DNA of 64,000 nucleotides from Trichodelitschia bisporula. Its lineage: Eukaryota; Ascomycota; Dothideomycetes; Phaeotrichales; Phaeotrichaceae. The stretch covers positions 930,001 to 994,000 of the forward strand of contig ML996693.1 in assembly GCA_010356995.1 (NCBI GenBank), in the 5' to 3' direction. A program made the position numbers and the translations under genes. Shown piece after piece: positions 11,361-22,578 of this stretch. Numbering within the stretch: position 1 is the stretch's first letter; the number at the start of each line of letters is the position of its first letter. The notes under the pieces are model-generated. The model searched no databases and had not been told where the DNA came from. It saw only the letters and a list, made by a program, of their open reading frames with translations.

Positions 11361-11632
11361 GCGCCCTCTTCGTCAACAGCCCGCACAAGGCGAACTCATT
11401 GATGAAAAGAGAAGCCGAAGCAGTAGACCATCAAAAATTGCGCCAGTAGAACCCCGGGATGGGGGCCTATACTCGGACCTCTCCCACGCTGTGCAATGCA
11501 GGGAGACCCGAGGCAAGCTTTCCGCCTTCATGAGCGCGGATAGGCTCTGACAGTCAGAATGGAGAGAAGAGGAAGAGGAGAAGGGTCGCAGAGGGTGGTA
11601 CTTATAGCTCCTCGCAGAGACGGTCGGATGGT
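11361..11632 (-). repeat. Three-copy unit, copy 2 (snRNA-like)
   Basis: Second unit, with the TATA box at 11606-11601 (minus). GTCAGAGC starts at 11551 and a consensus Sm-like AATTTTTGA starts at 11439, again 112 nt on. The stem around ATTGCACA is kept, with one C-G pair changed to T-G. It is close in sequence to copy 3. A plus-strand frame of about 56 codons is open in copies 2 and 3 but is shifted in copy 1. Confidence 0.87.
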
Positions 11633-12099
11633 TTGGGGGATTAACGGAGTGTTTCTCCGGCTCGAAGGGGAGGGTAGGCGTTGGACGCTGGTACAGAAGG
11701 TGTTGAGGCCGGGGGAGAAGTCGTTGACGCTACGGGGGAAGGTATTGGCCCTTGGGGAGAAGGTGTCGACGCCGGGGGAGAAGGTGTGGATGTTAGAAGG
11801 GGAATTAATGGAAGCAAATATTCACACATGCGAAGGGTACGGTGTGAAGTGAAGATTGAGAAAAAGACAGCAAAAGGAAGAGAGTCGTGAGGTTCTCAAG
11901 AACAGATCAAGATGCTTCCCGATGCTCCTTTCTTCAACCACGAGCACGTCGTCGTTGTCTGTCTCAGGCGTACGCATATCAAGACATGTGCGCCTTCCCC
12001 AAGAGAGGTATGTCCCTCCCAAAGCAAATGACGTTATGCTGCCTTAAAATCATACCTATACAAATGCCTCGATCCCTCGTCCACCAACATCAACTCTTC

Positions 12100-12411
12100 C
12101 TCAGCGTCCCGCACAAGGCGAACCCATTGATGAAAAGAGAAGCCGAAGCAGCAGACCATCAAAAATTGCGCCAGTAGAGCCCCGGGATGGAGGCCTATAC
12201 CCGGACCTCTCCCACGCTGTGCAATGCGGGGAGACCGGCGGCAAGCTTTCCGCCTTCTTGAGCACGGATAAGCTCTGACAAATAGAATGAGGAGGAGAAG
12301 AAGAGGAGATGTGGGGAGAGGGGCGATACTTATAGCTCCTCGTAGAGAGGGTCAGCTGATGAGGTAAGGTCGGCGAGGGTTGAGGCGGCGATACTGGAGG
12401 GAAGGGGGGGG
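12100..12411 (-). repeat. Three-copy unit, copy 3 (snRNA-like)
   Basis: Third unit, with the TATA box at 12334-12329 (minus), GTCAGAGC starting at 12279 and AATTTTTGA starting at 12167, again 112 nt apart. Predicted hairpins in order are GAGC/GCTC, GGCGG/CCGCC, TCTCCCCGC/GCGTGGGAGA closing an ATTGCACA loop, and CCGGG/CCCGG extended by AGAG/CTCT, followed by the Sm-like site. The upstream region shares a CCTTCCCTCC-AGTATCGCCG block with copy 1. Confidence 0.87.
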
Positions 12412-12765
12412 CTGGGGCGTTTGGGCGTTTGGGCGTGGATGTTGAGGGGAAGATGTTGACGGTTGGAGGAGGGTGAGTGAGAGTCCTGAAGAGAGCTGCT
12501 TCCCACTCGCTCAAAGCATTGTGCTCATAGAGGCATGAACAGCGTGATGCCGACAAGGCAGGAAAGACAAGACAGCCCCTGTCACCCCACGCATGGACAA
12601 CGATCACCAGAATCACAGCAACGAAACCAGATCGATTTCGACCAGCACATGAACGCCTCATTGATGCAGATCTACCGCTGCCCAAACCGCAGATGCCTAT
12701 CCGACATATGCCCCTAACTCCATCCACAAACGCCGGCCATGCTCCAGCCCACATGCACACCTGCC

Positions 12766-14560
12766 TCACCAACCCCCACCAATGCTACTCGCCACCGCCG
12801 CTGCGCGATCAATGTCGCTCACCTTCCCAACATCACTCTCCACACGGCGATACCCCGTCCTCACCAAATCGCCCACCGGAACGCCCACGACCGCAGCCCA
12901 GTGCTCGAGTACATCCATCACATACTTGCGCGAGATCCCATCGACAACGTCTAAGTCCCCAGGCTCCTTCTGCGCGAGTTCTTCATCCTCCTCAGCAGAC
13001 CAATACGCCTCATCCACCCTTCCCAACCACGCCTTCTGTTCCGCCACCCCAGCCTTGCCTACATCCCCACCTCCTTCCCCGCTTCTCAACCCTTCCACTT
13101 CCCCAGCCCGTACCTGCCCCCCGCCGTTTGTACACCCCCCCGGACAAGCCATGACTTCCACATACTGATACTCAACACCAGCAGTCTCAGCCTTGCCCGC
13201 TGGCCTCCGAACACCGCCCCTTCCCGCCGCAGCCAGCAGCCGCGACGTACGTGCAGGCTTCAACCTCCGCACCAAGTTCTGGATATTCCGGAAGCCGTAG
13301 TACCGTGCTGCACGGAACAGCGTTTCTTCCCCACACATAACCGCGTACTCGACGACGTCGGCGTTGCGTCCCCTGCTTGTGCGGACCTCGCTCCCCGCGT
13401 GCAGGGCAGCCTGTCGCTGGACCACGTGCCACAAGAACCCGCCCGACGTGCCTGCGGAGCGGAGATCAGGGTTCCGGGGATGCGGACGCTTCTGCGGGAA
13501 GAGGAATGAACTGAGGGTGGGGTCGGGGAAGGGGGTTTGCTTAGGGAGCGTGCGGGGCAAGGAGGCGAAGTCTATACCGCGGGCGGCGGCGAGGGAGATG
13601 AGTTCGCGGGGCGTGATAACGCAGTCCACGTCACGGGTTTTGTCTTCAGGCGCGTCCGGGGCCCAAGCCGTGGAGGTGAGTTCGTCGCGCGCCGCTTCGA
13701 GTTTCTTGTCGAAGCATGGCATTAGCGCGAGGTGCCATATCCGGCTCGGAGGGATGTTGAGCTTCCGGCTTAGGACGGATTTGAGCAGCGTGCCGGTCAG
13801 GGCTTGGGGGGATTTGAGCCGCGACAGGTAGGGGAGGATGTGCGGGTGTGTTTTCTCGGCGTAGCAGATCCAGCCCGGGCAGGCGGAGGAGAGGATCGGC
13901 CTTTTAGGTGCAGTTGCCGGGCTGGTGTCTTCGGAGGAGGTGACGGAGAACGGAGCGAGGTCGGCCGAGACTTCGTCCGCGGCGAGGACGAGCCCGGCGG
14001 AGCGCAGGATGTTCGTGTCCACGACCCATGTGAAGGCGCTCCCGTGCACGCCGCCCGCGGCGAGTCCCTGTGGTCCGCTGAGGAATTGCGATATTAGCGC
14101 GTCGGCTTCGGCGGCGGTGCAGTTGTATGTCGCGGCGAGGCTGGCGCGTGCCTGCGGGCTGATGCTCGCGACGAAGATCTTGCCCCCCGGGCGGGAAACC
14201 CGTGTCGAACTACCCGTCACGAGCTGCGCTGGGTCAAGCGAGGGGTGTGCGTCGAGCGTGCTCAGGACTTCGTTGTGCGATTGCAGGGAGACGAGCACGG
14301 CTTCGGCGGAGGTCACGCAGCCGGAGCAGGCGAGGCAGTCGGTTAGGGAAATTTGGGCGGGTGTGGGGTTGGAGGCGGCGAGGTTGTCTTCGGTTGTTAC
14401 TTCGTAGGGGTTCTGATGGGGGTTAGGTGAGGTTGGATTGGGGGAGTGGGTGGCGTACTTCGGGATCTTTGCGCTGAGGGAGGGTTTCGATGGGTTTTAT
14501 GCAGGCTACGCCGGGGGAGATGAAGTCGTTCAAGTCATCGGCTGAGAGGATGGCGCTCAT
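12766..14560 (-). CDS. NAR1: Nar1, cytosolic Fe-S assembly factor
   Basis: Nar1 is an iron-only-hydrogenase-like protein of the cytosolic iron-sulfur assembly (CIA) machinery. It links the Cfd1-Nbp35 scaffold to the targeting complex. Exon 1 is 14560-14459, the intron is 14458-14413, and exon 2 is 14412-12766, giving 582 aa. The N terminus [20 protein letters not shown] is typical. The first cluster ligands are visible as Cys20 and the DCLACSGC motif. The hydrogenase-like cysteines are seen in [24 protein letters not shown] and [14 protein letters not shown]. The C terminus has an extended Gly/Glu-rich linker. Like other Nar1 proteins it should not have hydrogenase activity. The gene shares a 0.4 kb promoter region with RPB12. 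Confidence 0.95.
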
Positions 14561-14965
14561 GTTTGCGCTGCGGAGAGGAGAAATGAGGGGAGGGCGGTAC
14601 GGGGAAGTATGAGGGAGAGTAGTAGAGGGGTATCTCGGGTTTTGAGGTCTTATGAATGTGTGATGACAAAAGCGCGGGTAGTCATTGCCCGACCTCACTT
14701 TTGCATGTCCCCGCTAAGGACCTCCGCCTCGCCTCGCCTCTCCGATGCCGCCGCCATACCGCCAAGCCGCTAAAAGGCGGAGAGTTCTGCCAAGTCTGAC
14801 CGCCTGTTGTCAAAGAAGTCCTTCTAGAAGTATCGCAACACCGCAAACATCCCCGACTCCAACATCCACCCACCGCCTATCACCACTCACACCCCGCACA
14901 ACGTCACGCACAAAAACAACACACATACCGATACACGCTCAAAGCTACGCTACCTCGCAGCAAAC
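14561..14965. promoter_or_regulatory. Divergent promoter region, NAR1 / RPB12
   Basis: This 405 bp spacer separates the two start codons and must contain both promoters. It has no clear TATA box in either direction, as is usual for housekeeping genes. Confidence 0.5.
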
Positions 14966-15213
14966 ATGTCCGGCCAAGGCTACGCCCCCCCCACGCGCGA
15001 CCTCAGCACCCTCAACTACGAGAAGCCTGTCACGTACAGCTGCGGCGACTGCGCGTCGAAGGTGCAGCTTAAGCGTGGGGATCCGATCCGCTGTCTGCAG
15101 TGTGGACATCGTGTGCTGTATAAGGAGCGCACGACCAGGTACGTGTAGATGTCTGGCTCTGAGGTGGACTTTGCTAATACTGTGGTAGAATGGTCCAGTT
15201 TGAGGCGCGCTAG
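14966..15213 (+). CDS. RPB12: RNA polymerase I/II/III subunit Rpb12 (ABC10-alpha)
   Basis: This zinc-ribbon subunit is shared by all three nuclear RNA polymerases. The exons are 14966-15138 and 15189-15213, with a 50 nt intron, giving 65 aa. The zinc ligands lie in YSCGDCASKVQLKRGDPIRC and CLQCGHRVLYKERTTRMVQF, that is CX2C followed by CX2C. The second exon supplies only the conserved MVQFEAR tail. Length and sequence match the family over the whole protein. It is divergent from NAR1 and convergent with COT1. Confidence 0.97.
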
Positions 15214-15697
15214 GGAAACCAGAAGATCTGATGGCGATGACGGCCTGATGACGATGACGGCGTTGGGTTCTGGGCACATGGGCATTCGGTTGGCGTACGG
15301 TGGCTGAGATATAGGGGAGGCATTGGGGAGGCATTTGTGAGACTGGCTGCAGACTGCTGTTCTCTATGGCTAGTTGAACACATGCACTAGAACTAGAGGG
15401 CTCATTGTTCTTCCAACTTGTTGGGACATCAATCACAGCACGCTAGCGTCAATGAACAGTATCAAAAGCTTTCCGCTAAGCTATCCCCGACCCTCTATCT
15501 ATCTGAGCACATGATCGATGTTTTGACATGCCATCCGTATGCAACCCCAAAAGAAGGCCCTAGTATAGCATGCTCATGTCCAAGAGTCATTCGGACAGCG
15601 CCCACCAAGGACAGACAAATCCCACCGCCTAGCCCAACCGTCACGGCTCGCGTCTCCAGCACAAGCCCGACCCAACCGGACCCACCTCTCAAGGCGT
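15214..15697. other. Convergent 3' spacer, RPB12 / COT1
   Basis: This spacer lies between two convergent genes. I see no feature beyond the expected 3' ends. Confidence 0.5.
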
Positions 15698-17553
15698 TCA
15701 TGTGCCCCGGAAAGCATCGAACCGCTTATACGTATACCCAATAAACGGCAAGCTCATCTCCGTGCTCAAATCATCGCCTTGAGCAGCCGTCTGCGCACGC
15801 AGCACAGAACTCATATCCGTCTGCGGAATCTCGTCGATGGGGAAGTACTGCGTATCCACATTCGATTGCAGCTTCGGCTCGAAGGGCGCGCCGATGCGGC
15901 GCAGACCGTCCCACTGCACACCGCGGAAGAAGGGGTGCTGCTTGATCTCGTGCGCGCCGCCGATGCGGCCCAGGCGGTTCTCGGAGTCGCAGATGAGACT
16001 AAACGATTAGCTTTAGAATGTCCCAGGAAACCATAGCTACATACCTCCGGATAAAGTCTTCGGCCTCGGGCTTGAGCGGCTGGTCCGGCGGGAAGTGCAG
16101 GTGGCGCGGCCAGTCGACGATCTTGCGGTACGTGTCGTGGGCCTCCTCGGCGCAGAAGGGGGGCCATCCGATCAGGCACTCAAACATGATGGTTCCCAAG
16201 CTCCACCAGTCGCAGCTATAGTCGTATCCCTTGCCGGAGAAGATCTCGGGTGCGATATAATCGGGCGTGCCGACGGTTGAGTAAGCGAGTTGACGCCGCG
16301 ACTTGCGCCAGGTGTTGATTTGCTGGCGGTTGCTTACGGTCAACTGGATCTGGTCGAAGTTGATGGATTGGCGGTTGTCTCGATTGGAGCGGTGCTTGCC
16401 CCCTGCGAGTAGCTGCTGGTAGTAAGATGCCTCGTGTTCTTTGTGGAAACCGGTTGACAGGCCGAAGTCGGTGAGCTTTATGTGCCCGCGGCGATCGAGG
16501 AGGATGTTGTCGGGTTTGATGTCACTAGTCCGTCAGTCGTGCTCAGCACTAGATCAGCTGACTTACCGGTGTATAAAACCAAGTTTGTGGACGGCCTCGA
16601 TCGCGAGTGTGATCTCGGCCATATAGAACCGGGTGATATCTACGGAGAAGATTTCATATTTGATGAGCATGGTCATGAGATCGCCGCCGGGTAGGAACTC
16701 CATGAGCATATACAAAAATGTGCTGTCTTGGAAGGTCGTATGAAGCTTGACAACCCAAGGGCTGTCAGACTCTGCCAAGATGTCACGCTCTGACCGGACG
16801 TGCGCAAGCTGGTCCTTTTTAAACTGAAGAGGATGAGCCGGGCCCTTCGCCATGGAACATTGGACTCACCATTTCGGATTTCAGCAGCGACTTCAGCGCA
16901 TAAACCTTGCCGTCGTTCTTCCGCTGCACAAGCTTCACCTCTCCAAAGGCGCCCTTGCCGATGATCTTGATGGTCGTGAAGTTTTCGGCTTGCTCCTTTG
17001 TACGGAGGAAGCGGAGATACTGCGCCTCCGCCCGGCGCATCTGGTTGCGCTTCTGCTCCTTGCGGGCGTCGCTGAGTGTGGGATCCTTCATGATCTGGTT
17101 CAGTTCCAGCGCACTACATGCCATGAGTATCTCCCATTTGCTTGTCTGCGCCGCGTTACTTACCGGCCATTCCGGTCCCTGGCGCGCTGCACATTGTCCT
17201 TGAAGAAAGTCGACACCAGTCCGGTGCTGACCTTCGACTTACGATGCACATTGTCGCCGTACTTATCCGGGTTTTTCGCAGGAGGCTCCTCGTCGGTCAA
17301 GCTAGGGGCGCTCGGGGGCGCCGGGATCTGCGGGCTCAAGAAGTTCCCGTACTGCTGCTGGCCCTGACCGTGACCACCGCCGGCAGCACCGGCCGTGCGG
17401 GGGCGCTGTCCCGACGGGGACGGCTGGCGGCCGTAGGGGCTCGCCGACCGCTGGTTACCGCCCAGGTTCTGGTGGGAGAACTGGTGGACCAAGCCGTTCG
17501 TAGCATCATTGTAGGCAGCGGTTCCAGGTTGAGGGGCACGATAGCCACCGCCC

Positions 17554-17607
<54 letters not shown>

Positions 17608-17843
17608 CCGTACTGCGGCTGGTAGGGATTATTCATAAAATATCCAGCATTGCCGTAGCCGCTGTTTGTCGGTTGGTTGCCCCAGACCTCCTGTTGACCA
17701 TTCTGGGCGGGAAAGGGCTGCGGGAAGGTTGACGGCGTGGTGGGGTACTGGCGGCCATACTCGGCGCCTCCATTTCCCCCGTTGGCATTGCGGTCGAAGC
17801 CGAAGTTCAGTTGCAACCGGTTCGGCTGCTGATTGTTGCTCAT
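15698..17843 (-). CDS. cot-1: NDR-family Ser/Thr kinase COT1
   Basis: COT1 (Neurospora cot-1, Aspergillus cotA, fission yeast Orb6) controls polar tip growth and branching with a MOB2-type partner. The exons are 17843-17164, 17113-16870, 16823-16567, 16524-16045 and 15998-15698, giving 653 aa. The disordered Gln/Gly/Pro-rich N terminus has a pure 17-codon CAG tract (17606-17556). The kinase domain follows: [13 protein letters not shown] (P loop), [24 protein letters not shown] (catalytic loop), DFGLS, the long NDR-type insert before the activation segment, and [15 protein letters not shown]. The hydrophobic regulatory motif near the C terminus reads [11 protein letters not shown]. The N-terminal MOB-binding helices ([20 protein letters not shown]) are present. 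The ATG at 17843 is the only start that includes this N terminus. Confidence 0.97.
17556..17606 (-). repeat. Uninterrupted CAG tract in COT1
   Basis: Seventeen consecutive CTG triplets on the plus strand encode polyglutamine in the N-terminal tail of COT1. Pure trinucleotide tracts are prone to length change. Confidence 0.95.
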
Positions 17844-18860
17844 GGCGGTGGGTTGGAGCTACCAGACGCGGGAATCCGAGTTGCAGTGAAGATAGGGTTG
17901 TTGTGAGGCAGAGTTGCTTCGGCAAGGAGTGAGGAATGCCCCTGCAATTGCGTACACTGCCTCGCTGGAATGAAGAGGGGTCGTCGCAGAAGATCCGTGA
18001 TCGCTATTGCGGAGAGGGGTGGGATCTGGAGGCGAAACTCGAGGTGTAGAGTCCCCTGGGACGGCGGGTGGTGGGTCGGGGGGTGTCGTGGGGCGACGAA
18101 CAAAAGAAACGGTGAAGCACGGTTCGTCAGGATGGAAGCGCAAACGCTCGACAAGGTTACTGGGTGTTTTGAGAAAGCGATATGAGAATTGGGAGGCACG
18201 AGGAAGAGACGATTGTATTGAAGAGGAAAGAAAGTTGGGAGAGCCAAATGCAGGCAGCACGCAGTTGATTCGAGTGCCTCCAAGGTTCGAGTGCCCAGAC
18301 TTGCCGACGACTCCCTTGCACACCCCGAGTTTGTGGTGGAGTCTTCGCGGAGAACAGGGGAGACTGGGGGAAGTCGAGGAGAGCGGGCACAAGCCCATAC
18401 GCCAACGGGCAACCAACGGCTTCAACGGGGGAGGGGGTGGGCGGCCCGCCAAGTCCCTGGCTGCTTCTTCTTCTTCTTCACTTCTTCCGAGAAGCGGGGC
18501 GCGATGGTGATGTTTCGTTATGCTATGCTTCCCACCTAGTTCCGATCGTAGTGTTGTAGTGACTATCCTGGAGCATGCTCTACTATCCCATGCCACGGTA
18601 CTTGCAACAGAAGTCGATACCTCCATATCCGTAGGCCCCAGAGATACTCGTATGGCCACGCTTCCGCCCGATGGTGCTCCCCCGGACAAAACAACTTTTT
18701 TTGCACTTGGGCTTGCAGCATCCCACTCCACCCGCCACTGCATCTCAATGCCCGCCACGCAGATGATCACGCGTGGCCGGCTGCAGCATCTGGTCCGTGA
18801 CTAGCACTCTGACTGGCTGCGCCAAATGCGAGTCTGCAGATCCATGATATCTCACTACTC
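17844..18860. other. Upstream region / probable leader of COT1
   Basis: A 303-codon minus-strand frame at 18770-17859 ends just before the COT1 start. Its sequence is low-complexity and lacks protein character, so I read this as promoter and 5' leader. Confidence 0.5.
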
Positions 18861-18939
18861 TGGTACACCGCACAGTACCTCCGTACTCACCCTTCGGGTC
18901 AAGGAAGAGCACCTTCGTCTGTTTCTCGGCAAGCGCATC

Positions 18940-19990
18940 TAGAAATGGCTGAAGCGATGACAGTAACGCATTTTGAGTTGAAATTGCGGTCTTGCCATTC
19001 TACGCCGAGATACTCGAGTACTCGAATATCATTATCGTCCGCGTGCCATCTGCAACCTGAAACCCTCGACTTTCAGAACTCTCCGAGGAACGCTCTTCAA
19101 GCAATTTCTCCGGGCGGACGGGGAGTCCTCCCGACCTGTCGTCGGCATGGCCCATGAGAACGGCATTGCAGCCATTGGCAAAGACGACGCCCGTGTGGAA
19201 CGAGGAAAGACGTCGTAACCTGTTGGCGTGTTGGACAGCATGTGTTACAACCATCTGGAACCGCAACCGTTTCCTGATCAGCAAAGGACGATGAACCACC
19301 GCGGCGAAAGACTCGGCAGAGGTTCCCATATAATCCTGGCTGGGCCTGTACAATGAAAAGTGCTTCGGGCTGCGGTCAGCGTACATCTACTTCCACTATT
19401 CCTTCCTCTGGTTGCACAGATGCATGCCACCTTCGGTTCAACTGATCAGTAATGAGTAATCGACTTGGACTCATAACAGTGTCCGTTTGGCTCAATGGTA
19501 TGCGGGAGAAACGGCAGGCCATCGAGGCTCGGATGCAATGATACGGATATCATGGAGTATGCTGTCGATGTCGCCTTGCTTCCGGAATGAATGGACTCGT
19601 CGTTGCAATCGGTTCTGGTGGACGATATGGTTAACATGTGCCATGAATAAGAAAGAGGAGTCCATGCCGGAATGGAGGAGGGGCGTTTTGCAAAGACGGT
19701 AGTTCATCTCCTCAGGAAAGAGTTGAAAGGGCAGTTCCGACATCATGAGGGAAAAGAAAGGCTACTGAAAGGTTCATCATCGTCGTGAGTAAAGATAGAA
19801 GGGAGGTCGGAATGAAAGAACATGAAGAGAGTAGAGGTTGAGAGTCCGGTGGAGGTGGCCCTGGTCCTGAGTCGCAGCTTCCTCAAGCCAGGCAAAGGCG
19901 GAAACAAGCTAAAGGGACTGACATCTGGAAAGTAGGAACCCACGGCAGAATCAAAGCGAGGTCGGAAATTCTGGATCTTTATGGAACACA
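18940..19990 (-). pseudogene. Possible decayed transcription-factor gene
   Basis: Several minus-strand frames look protein-like but are broken by stops and frame changes: 19991-19743, 19746-19492 and 19386-19000. The last has LLIRKRLRFQ, then a HAVQHANRLRRLSSFHTGVV stretch. This resembles the helical middle-homology part of fungal Zn2Cys6 transcription factors, where a 'HRPFL'-like motif precedes an 'EAANRI'-like helix. No zinc cluster is visible. The identity is a guess from pattern; the decayed state is clearer. Confidence 0.25.
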
Positions 19991-20499
19991 TATCTGGTGA
20001 TGCTCCGCGGATTCAGGGCCATCCGAAACGGAATACCGCTCATCCATTCGCTATCAACAAGACAGTCACCCAAGGCAAGTGCTGGATAAAGCTGATCGAT
20101 TGCCAGTTCTCGCTTTTATGGGCTCGGTTCTGGATCAACCTGGCACTCCGCTTCAATATATCCGTATTGTCGTCAACTCGAGCTTTTAAGACACGGCAGA
20201 CGTGAAGCTCGAAACCCTATCGATTGAGCATTTACAACGTGCGCATTGATTCATCCTCCGCCTCTGTAGCTTTGCACCATTCTCAGCTTCAATTTTAAGA
20301 GTCATCTCTGTGTCCCATCATTTAACCTGGGGGCTAACGCTGGCGCAGTGATGGTTTGGGCGATCGAACAGAATCCCAGATGTCTCCGGCTACGAGCAAG
20401 TGACCTCTCATAGGGCTCCTCCCGCTTTCGTGTTTCTAGAATTGCCAGCGAATAGTCCACAGAGGCTCGTGGTTAACACCTTCACAGAAAGTATCCACG
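19991..20499. other. Gene-free stretch between relics
   Basis: No supported frame, RNA or repeat is visible. Confidence 0.5.
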
Positions 20500-21050
20500 T
20501 CACGAGAGCATCGCCTTCCATTCAGCCGGATTACGGTCCGTTGCGTAGTAGGGCCCTCCAATAAATACCGCCCGCAATATAGGGTACAGAAGAACGGGAT
20601 AGAGCGTCTCTATATGTTTGAGGCCACCGCGGGGGACCTTCTCAGCCAGGTTTAGCGCATCGGAGAATGATTCTTGGGATTCGACAACTTGAAACTCCAA
20701 TCGCCTACAGAATTTCTCTCGTCATTTGCAGTGGCCGTCGCTTGCTGGCTGAAATCAATTGGTGAGCTTTGGCCCAACGATAATCACATGGAAACCGTCG
20801 TCCTTAATTTGGTCGCTCAACATCGGCATGTGAACGGGTTCGTCCCGCCAGCCCTAAGCCAGACGTCCGGGGATCGGGCTTCCGACTGACCTTGGATATC
20901 TGCATGGACTCAGGTTCAACAACTGTGATCGAGCTCCATATTGCTGTATCGCACCAATCACTCATGTGTGTACCTGTTAGCAGTCACAGCTCCGACCCCG
21001 GACTCGAACAAATCTATTCCACTGGACATTTTCCGGCCGTAACGCCCGAT
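20500..21050 (-). pseudogene. Possible decayed FAD-dependent monooxygenase remnant
   Basis: On the minus strand a fragment reads SDQIKDDGFHVIIVG near 20835-20790. This is the hydrophobic beta strand that starts a Rossmann FAD-binding fold, but the next residues (PKLTN) have lost the GxGxxG glycines and a stop follows. About 90 nt on, a 66-codon frame (20700-20500) begins EFQVVESQESFSDALNLAEK, which resembles the second strand ending in the ribose-binding Glu. The rest of a monooxygenase is absent. It looks like a degenerate N-terminal piece. Family assignment is tentative. Confidence 0.3.
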
Positions 21051-21500
21051 CCAGCATACGTCCCGGCATCTGCGAACGGATCTCCAGGCATCACAGACCC
21101 CAGCTCCGGTTAGCACTAGATGCCATCGGCTTCGAACTTATCATTAGGCTTACCCCAGATCTCTCCTAACCGAGCGGGATCGTGATCCACTGGAGCATCC
21201 TCCGAGACGGTGGGCATGCGCTGGTGCACTAATGTCATATGAGCAGTTCCGCATCTCGCCAAAGGAGATATACGAGTAACCCCAGGTCTTGGGTTTTTAG
21301 GTCTTGAGCGCTTCAGCCTCGCGAAGCCCCGTTCGTCCGGCACATGTGAGGGACAGGTGCACGACGGTGCCCAGGGATAGGACCGATACGAAAAGAGAGG
21401 TAGTATAAAGTGAGATCTTTTATGGTCTAAAGATATCAAGATTCCCTCGCTTCCCCGACAGTCACTCCTTATTGTTCAGTCTGTCGCTATCTCCGCATCA
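21051..21500. promoter_or_regulatory. Cutinase upstream region with TATA box
   Basis: A TATAAAG box lies at about 21403-21409, roughly 95 bp upstream of the cutinase ATG. No other site can be assigned. Confidence 0.5.
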
Positions 21501-22578
21501 ATGCTTCTCCTTTTTCTCATTCTGGCTGCGGGCTCAGCCCTTGCTGCTCCAGTCGACGTACCCGTCGCTTCAGTCGATGTACCCGCCACTTCAGCCGAGA
21601 TTCCAGTCCATATATCAGCCGATATCACCCCCTCCACGACCGGATCGTTTGCATACATTCAACTGGGCGATGCAGTCAGCGGTCCAACACGAACCATCCC
21701 CTCCATCCGCATCCCTGGCGGTGTAGTGTACGTCAACGGCGACATAGCCAAATGCAGCGGTCAATCCTGCGACCTCGCCAACCTCTCCGGGAGCACAGGG
21801 ATCGAACCAACCCTCAACCCTCGCGGCGGCGACGCTAACGCCTACAAGTGCGCCGCGAAGTACAACCCGGACGGCGTCAAACTAGCCCAATCCAAGCCGC
21901 AAACACCTCCCCAGCCGACCGGCATTTCAGGCGGATTAACGACGGGAATGGCCAGTCTGTCGGGCTACCTAACGTTTTCGATTCCGGACAAGGGGACGTT
22001 CAAGGGCAAGTGTGCGCCCAATATGCTCTTCTTTGCGAAGGGCACGACGGAGCCGGGTGAGCTGGGTATCACGGTGGGGCCGGTGCTGAATTCGGCGTTG
22101 ACGGGGAAGGACTGGAGGGTCATCGGCGTGCCGTATCAGGCGGATTTGTTTAGCGACTTGTGTCTGGGTCTGCCTGGGGGCATGATGGCGCGCGATATGC
22201 TCGATCAGGCGGCGGAGAAGTGTCCGAATTCAAAGCTCTATATGAGTGGGTACTCGCAGGGCGCTCTGGTCTCGCATAATGCGGTCGGGTACGCGAAGCA
22301 GGAGACGAAAAAGCGTGTTGCAGTGAGTGTTCTGAGTTCGACTTACGACGCCTCTGCTGACCTTTCAGGCTGTTATTGTGTTTGGAGATCCGATGCAGGG
22401 CGCTCCGATTAAGGGATACAATGGTCCGATAATCACTTACTGTCTTGAGGGAGATTATGTTTGCACTGGCAACTTCGTCATTGGCGCTGCCCACTTGTCG
22501 TACACAGGGGCGCCCTCGACTAAGGCCATTGCGGAGATTAAGAAGATTGCTGTTGGAAAGAAATATACACTCAAGTAG
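21501..22578 (+). CDS. Secreted cutinase
   Basis: Cutinases are secreted serine esterases that cleave the plant polyester cutin or related esters. The exons are 21501-22322 and 22369-22578, with a 46 nt intron, giving 343 aa. A signal peptide is clear (MLLLFLILAAGSALAA). An N-terminal extension of about 140 residues with short Val-Asp-Val-Pro repeats follows, longer than in classical 200-230 aa cutinases. The catalytic domain has FFAKGTTEPGELG (oxyanion region), the nucleophile elbow YMSGYSQGALVSHNAV, FGDP, the disulfide/Asp region CLEGDYVCTG and the catalytic His in AAHLSYTG. All three triad residues are present. Induction by cutin monomers is known for some family members; no such site is evident here. 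Confidence 0.94.

Noticed and set aside
10680-12411. Three-copy units as U1 snRNA genes
   Set aside because: The ATTGCAC hairpin and Sm-like site suggest U1, but there is no ACTTACCT-type 5' end anywhere between the TATA box and the hairpins.
17859-18770. 303-codon minus-strand ORF directly upstream of COT1
   Set aside because: Low-complexity Pro/Ser composition with no conserved block; it fits a CT-rich leader better than a gene.
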